Notes under the pieces: model-generated
Seen by the model: only the letters and a program-made list of their open reading frames with translations
Database searches by the model: none
Told to the model about the DNA's origin: nothing
Position numbers and translations under genes: made by a program
Shown here: positions 61,503 through 64,000 of the stretch, one piece after another
Numbering within the stretch: position 1 is the first letter of the stretch
Layout: each line of letters begins with the position of its first letter
Source: [Clostridium] citroniae WAL-17108
GTDB lineage: Bacteria; Bacillota; Clostridia; Lachnospirales; Lachnospiraceae
NCBI RefSeq assembly: GCF_000233455.1
Contig: NZ_JH376430.1
Span: 77,312 to 141,311, forward strand
Direction of reading: 5' to 3'
DNA length: 64,000 nucleotides

Positions 61503-62843
61503 TTATTTCGCAAGAATCGTGCTGTAAGCCTCTGACATTCCCTTGCTCTGGATCAGATCATAGTACTCCTGAACCATGGGGATCATTTCGCTCAGGTCTT
61601 CATGCCAATAATCCTGACGCTTCATAATATCCTCCACAGAGGCTGTCTTCATAAACTGCAGGATCTCCTCGCCGTCATTTGCCTTATCGGTGCGGTAGAA
61701 GGATATAAGGGCTGCCATGGAGAATGTCAGGGCCGCCGGGTATTTGCCGAACTTTTCCTTGTACTCCAGGATGGTGGGAAGAACGCGTACCTGGAATTTG
61801 CTTACGGAGTTCAGGGCAATGCTTAACAGAAGATGCTTGATAAATGGATTTGAGAAGCGCTCTAAGACAGCCGCGCCAAACTTGCGGTTATCTTCTGTAT
61901 CTCCAATTGTGGGGATGATCTCTTCAAAAATACATTTCTTAAGGAAGGAAGACACTTTCTCATCCTTCATGCATTCGCCTACTGTCTCAAGGCCGTAAAG
62001 GTATGCACCCAGGACCATGGAAGTGTGGCCGCCGTTCAGGATGCGTACTTTTCTCTTCTTATAAGGATGTACATCATCTGTCCAAACAACATTATAGCCG
62101 GCTTTCCGGAATGGAAGTTCATCCTCATGATGACCGCCGATCACCCACAGGTGGAAGATCTCGGCTGTATCGATCAATTTATCCTCGTAGCCGATCTGCT
62201 TGGTCAGTTCCTCCACCTCATCCCTGGGATAACCGGTTACAATACGGTCCACCAGAGTGCTGCAGAAATCATTTTCATTTTCAATCCAATCCTTAAATCC
62301 GTCTTCCAGTTCCCAGAGATCCGCGTACTGGAGAACGCATTTCTTCAGATTATCACCATTGTCATCGATCAGTTCGCAGGGAAGAAGGATCAATCCCTTT
62401 AATCCTGCCTTGTATCTTTTATATAGGAACTGACACAGTTTTGCAGGATATGATTTTGGGGGCATGTCCGTGAGCTTCTCTGTTCCAATGTATTCAATTC
62501 CAGCCTCTGTGGTGTTGGATACAAGTACCCTTATGTCAGGACTTTCAGCAAGTGCGATATATTCCTCATACTGGGTGTATGGATTCAGGGCTCTGGATAT
62601 GGAGGTCACATGGGTATGCTCATTAACCACCTCACCATTATCAATGCCGCGCAGGAACAGATTGTATTCACAGTTCTGGTCCGCCAGCATCTGGCACATT
62701 CCTCTTTCAATTGGCTGGACTACTACAATTTTACCGTCATATAAACCCTTCTCCTGAAGTTTGTGGAAGAAGTAATCCACAAATCCACGTAAGAATCCGC
62801 CTTCACCAAACTGGATCACTGTCTCTTTTACATTATTGCTCAT
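61503..62843 (-). CDS. uxaB: Tagaturonate reductase (altronate oxidoreductase)
   Basis: A 446-aa member of the mannitol dehydrogenase/UxaB family that reduces D-tagaturonate to D-altronate with NADH in galacturonate breakdown. Visible: VIQFGEGGFLRGFVDYFFHKL (NAD-binding start), VSNTTEAGIEY, LLPCELIDDNGDNLKKCVL, and the catalytic-region KKRKVRILNGGHTSMVLGAYL (Lys and Asn/Gly/His). Length fits UxaB. GGAGGTAG precedes the ATG. It is a single gene with its own terminator; a cre-like palindrome overlaps its probable -10, so it is likely repressed by a LacI-type regulator. It is unrelated to the neighbouring surface proteins except through shared intergenic space. Confidence 0.93.
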   Translation of the reverse strand: MSNNVKETVIQFGEGGFLRGFVDYFFHKLQEKGLYDGKIVVVQPIERGMCQMLADQNCEYNLFLRGIDNGEVVNEHTHVTSISRALNPYTQYEEYIALAESPDIRVLVSNTTEAGIEYIGTEKLTDMPPKSYPAKLCQFLYKRYKAGLKGLILLPCELIDDNGDNLKKCVLQYADLWELEDGFKDWIENENDFCSTLVDRIVTGYPRDEVEELTKQIGYEDKLIDTAEIFHLWVIGGHHEDELPFRKAGYNVVWTDDVHPYKKRKVRILNGGHTSMVLGAYLYGLETVGECMKDEKVSSFLKKCIFEEIIPTIGDTEDNRKFGAAVLERFSNPFIKHLLLSIALNSVSKFQVRVLPTILEYKEKFGKYPAALTFSMAALISFYRTDKANDGEEILQFMKTASVEDIMKRQDYWHEDLSEMIPMVQEYYDLIQSKGMSEAYSTILAK

Positions 62844-62882
62844 GATCTGCTACCTCCATAGGATTATAGAATTGTTATTTTT

Positions 62883-62901
62883 TGTAAGTGCTTACATTAT
62901 A
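62883..62901 (-). promoter_or_regulatory. uxaB -10 element with overlapping cre-like operator
   Basis: TGTAAGTGCTTACA (62883-62896) is an almost perfect palindrome of the LacI-family/cre type. On the minus strand TATAAT (62901-62896) borders it directly, so a bound repressor would block the promoter. No good -35 is seen. Confidence 0.65.
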
Positions 62902-62982
62902 TGGTATGCAGCACTGTTGCTTTATTTCTGAGAATACTATACAACATTATTCAAAATTATGCAAGGGGTTTGATGCAGAAAT

Positions 62983-62996
62983 TGTAAGCGTTTACA
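62983..62996. promoter_or_regulatory. Second cre-like operator
   Basis: TGTAAGCGTTTACA, a close match to the consensus of CcpA/LacI-family sites, in the divergent region between uxaB and the third surface-protein copy. It is 100 bases from the first site (DNA looping is possible) and 33 bases upstream of the surface-protein -10. Confidence 0.65.
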
Positions 62997-63028
62997 TTCT
63001 TGGTCATTATAATTTTCCTTACTAGAAG

Positions 63029-63049
63029 TATAATCAACTCGTAATGCAA
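63029..63049 (+). promoter_or_regulatory. Shared surface-protein promoter box, third copy
   Basis: TATAAT (63029-63034) followed by ACTCGTAATGCAA (63037-63049) and the conserved TTTCAAAAAG/AGGAGAG leader. ATAATTTTCCTTA upstream is also shared with arm 1. Confidence 0.75.
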
Positions 63050-63100
63050 AAAGGAATTTCAAAAAGTTTTTTCAAAAAGAAAAAGGAGAGTGCATTAATT

Positions 63101-64000
63101 ATGAGAAAGCAGACAAAATTAGTTGCTGTGTTGTCAACAGCAGCGCTGCTCGCCATCGGTGCATCCATGACTTCTTTCGCAGCCGTAGGCTGGGCTGAGG
63201 AAGACGGCACTTGGGTATACTATGACAGAAGCGAGAACAGGGTTACCGATCAGTGGGCAAGATCCGGCAACAATTGGTATTACCTGGATGATTCAGGTGA
63301 CATGGCCATTGACCAGCTGATCGAGGATGGTGACCACTATTACTATGTGGATGCAAGCGGAGCAATGGTAACTAATCAGTGGATTGCTGTTGATAATGAG
63401 GATGCCGGAGATGATGATGAACCGGACCACTACTGGTACTATTTCCAGGCAAATGGCCGGGCCATGACAAACGGCAGCAGCGACCGGGTTTCCTTAAAAA
63501 CAATAAACGGCAGACGTTATGCATTTGATGACGAGGGCCGTATGCTCTATGGATGGGTAAATGCCGACAGTGCAGAACGTGTTGACAATTCGGACGGAGA
63601 CGCCTTCCTTGAAGGTGATTACTATTTCGGCGGCGAAGATGACGGTGCCATGACAACCGGATGGCTCCAGCTGGATATCACTTATGATGAAGCTACCAGC
63701 GGTGACTATGAGTGGATCTCCCCAGTATTTTCCGAAGATGAGGATCAGACCAGATGGTTCTATTTCCTCTCTAACGGTAAAAAAATCAAGGCTGATGACG
63801 GCGATTCCCAGAAGGAAAGAACCATTAACGGAAGGCGTTATGCCTTTGACCAGTATGGTGCAATGACCGCTGAGTGGTCCATGGATACGGAAAAAGCCAC
63901 TACTTCTGACGGAAATTCACTGGCAACCTCAAGCCGCGCCCAGTATTCCCAGGCTTGGAGATACTTTAACAGTGTGGAAGACGGGTCCAGGGTGAGCAGA
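63101..64000 (+). CDS. Large secreted cell-wall-binding repeat protein, third copy (partial)
   Basis: A frame from ATG 63101 is open for 300 codons to the window edge. It has the same signal peptide as the two arm proteins (KLVAVLSTAALLAIGASMTSFAA) and the same series of repeats (GTWVYYDRSENRVTDQW, NNWYYLDDSGDMAID, NGRRYAFDDEGRMLYGW, EDQTRWFYFLSNGKKIK). Lys residues of the arm copies are often Arg here and the coding sequence is more G+C rich, although promoter and leader are almost unchanged. It is in the same orientation as arm 1, so recombination with arm 1 would delete, and with arm 2 invert, the DNA between. Confidence 0.9.
   Translation, partial: MRKQTKLVAVLSTAALLAIGASMTSFAAVGWAEEDGTWVYYDRSENRVTDQWARSGNNWYYLDDSGDMAIDQLIEDGDHYYYVDASGAMVTNQWIAVDNEDAGDDDEPDHYWYYFQANGRAMTNGSSDRVSLKTINGRRYAFDDEGRMLYGWVNADSAERVDNSDGDAFLEGDYYFGGEDDGAMTTGWLQLDITYDEATSGDYEWISPVFSEDEDQTRWFYFLSNGKKIKADDGDSQKERTINGRRYAFDQYGAMTAEWSMDTEKATTSDGNSLATSSRAQYSQAWRYFNSVEDGSRVSR

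Overview
The window looks like a Gram-positive, spore-forming gut Clostridium of the Lachnospiraceae; the choline-binding-type cell-wall repeat proteins and capsule loci recall the Enterocloster (Clostridium bolteae/clostridioforme) group. That placement is an inference from gene content, strong AGGAGG ribosome binding sites, a CotF-like spore coat pair and a LytTR regulator, not from a marker gene. No tRNA, rRNA or CRISPR array was found.

Layout. (1) 1-11.7 kb, G+C rich, minus strand: a first envelope polysaccharide locus. It holds a ThDP-dependent acetolactate-synthase-like enzyme, two paralogous SDR epimerase/reductases, a sugar C-methyltransferase, three GT2 glycosyltransferases and a WbaP-type initiating transferase, followed by the start of a low-complexity protein that leaves the window. 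(2) 12-22.1 kb: two cell-wall-repeat surface proteins around core genes (zinc-ribbon protein, cytidylate-kinase-like protein, spore coat pair, orphan LytTR regulator, atypical cis-prenyltransferase, GDPD, DUF1848, ferredoxin protein). (3) 22.6-52.3 kb, strongly A+T rich: a second, apparently imported polysaccharide locus, almost all on the minus strand with overlapping genes. It encodes a second initiating transferase, GT4, GT2 and GT9-like transferases, a GT9-GT10 fusion, a Wzm/Wzt ABC exporter, two Wzy-like polymerases, GDP-mannose supply (phosphohexomutase, ManC) and an elaborate nucleotide-sugar module. (4) 52.6-61.2 kb: two pairs of surface proteins facing each other as an inverted duplication around decayed ISL3 elements. 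(5) 61.5-64 kb: uxaB (tagaturonate reductase) with palindromic operators, and a third copy of the large surface protein running off the end.

How the genes may work together. In the second locus GDP-mannose is turned by Gmd into GDP-4-keto-6-deoxymannose. A DegT-fold protein whose catalytic lysine is a histidine (ColD type) would remove O-3, and a fucose-synthase homologue with its Cys/His pair would make a colitose-like L-sugar for the GT10 domain. The same transcription unit carries two split transketolase pairs, a DRE-TIM aldolase and an aldo/keto reductase, which suggests C-C bond formation giving a branched or chain-extended sugar. A further block (kinase-nucleotidyltransferase fusion, KdsD-like SIS isomerase, HAD phosphatase, TIM-barrel isomerase) looks like a separate activation route. 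The first locus also has a ThDP enzyme with a C-methyltransferase and two reductases. Both loci therefore seem to make carbon-branched sugars with unrelated ThDP chemistry; this is the most interesting aspect of the window.
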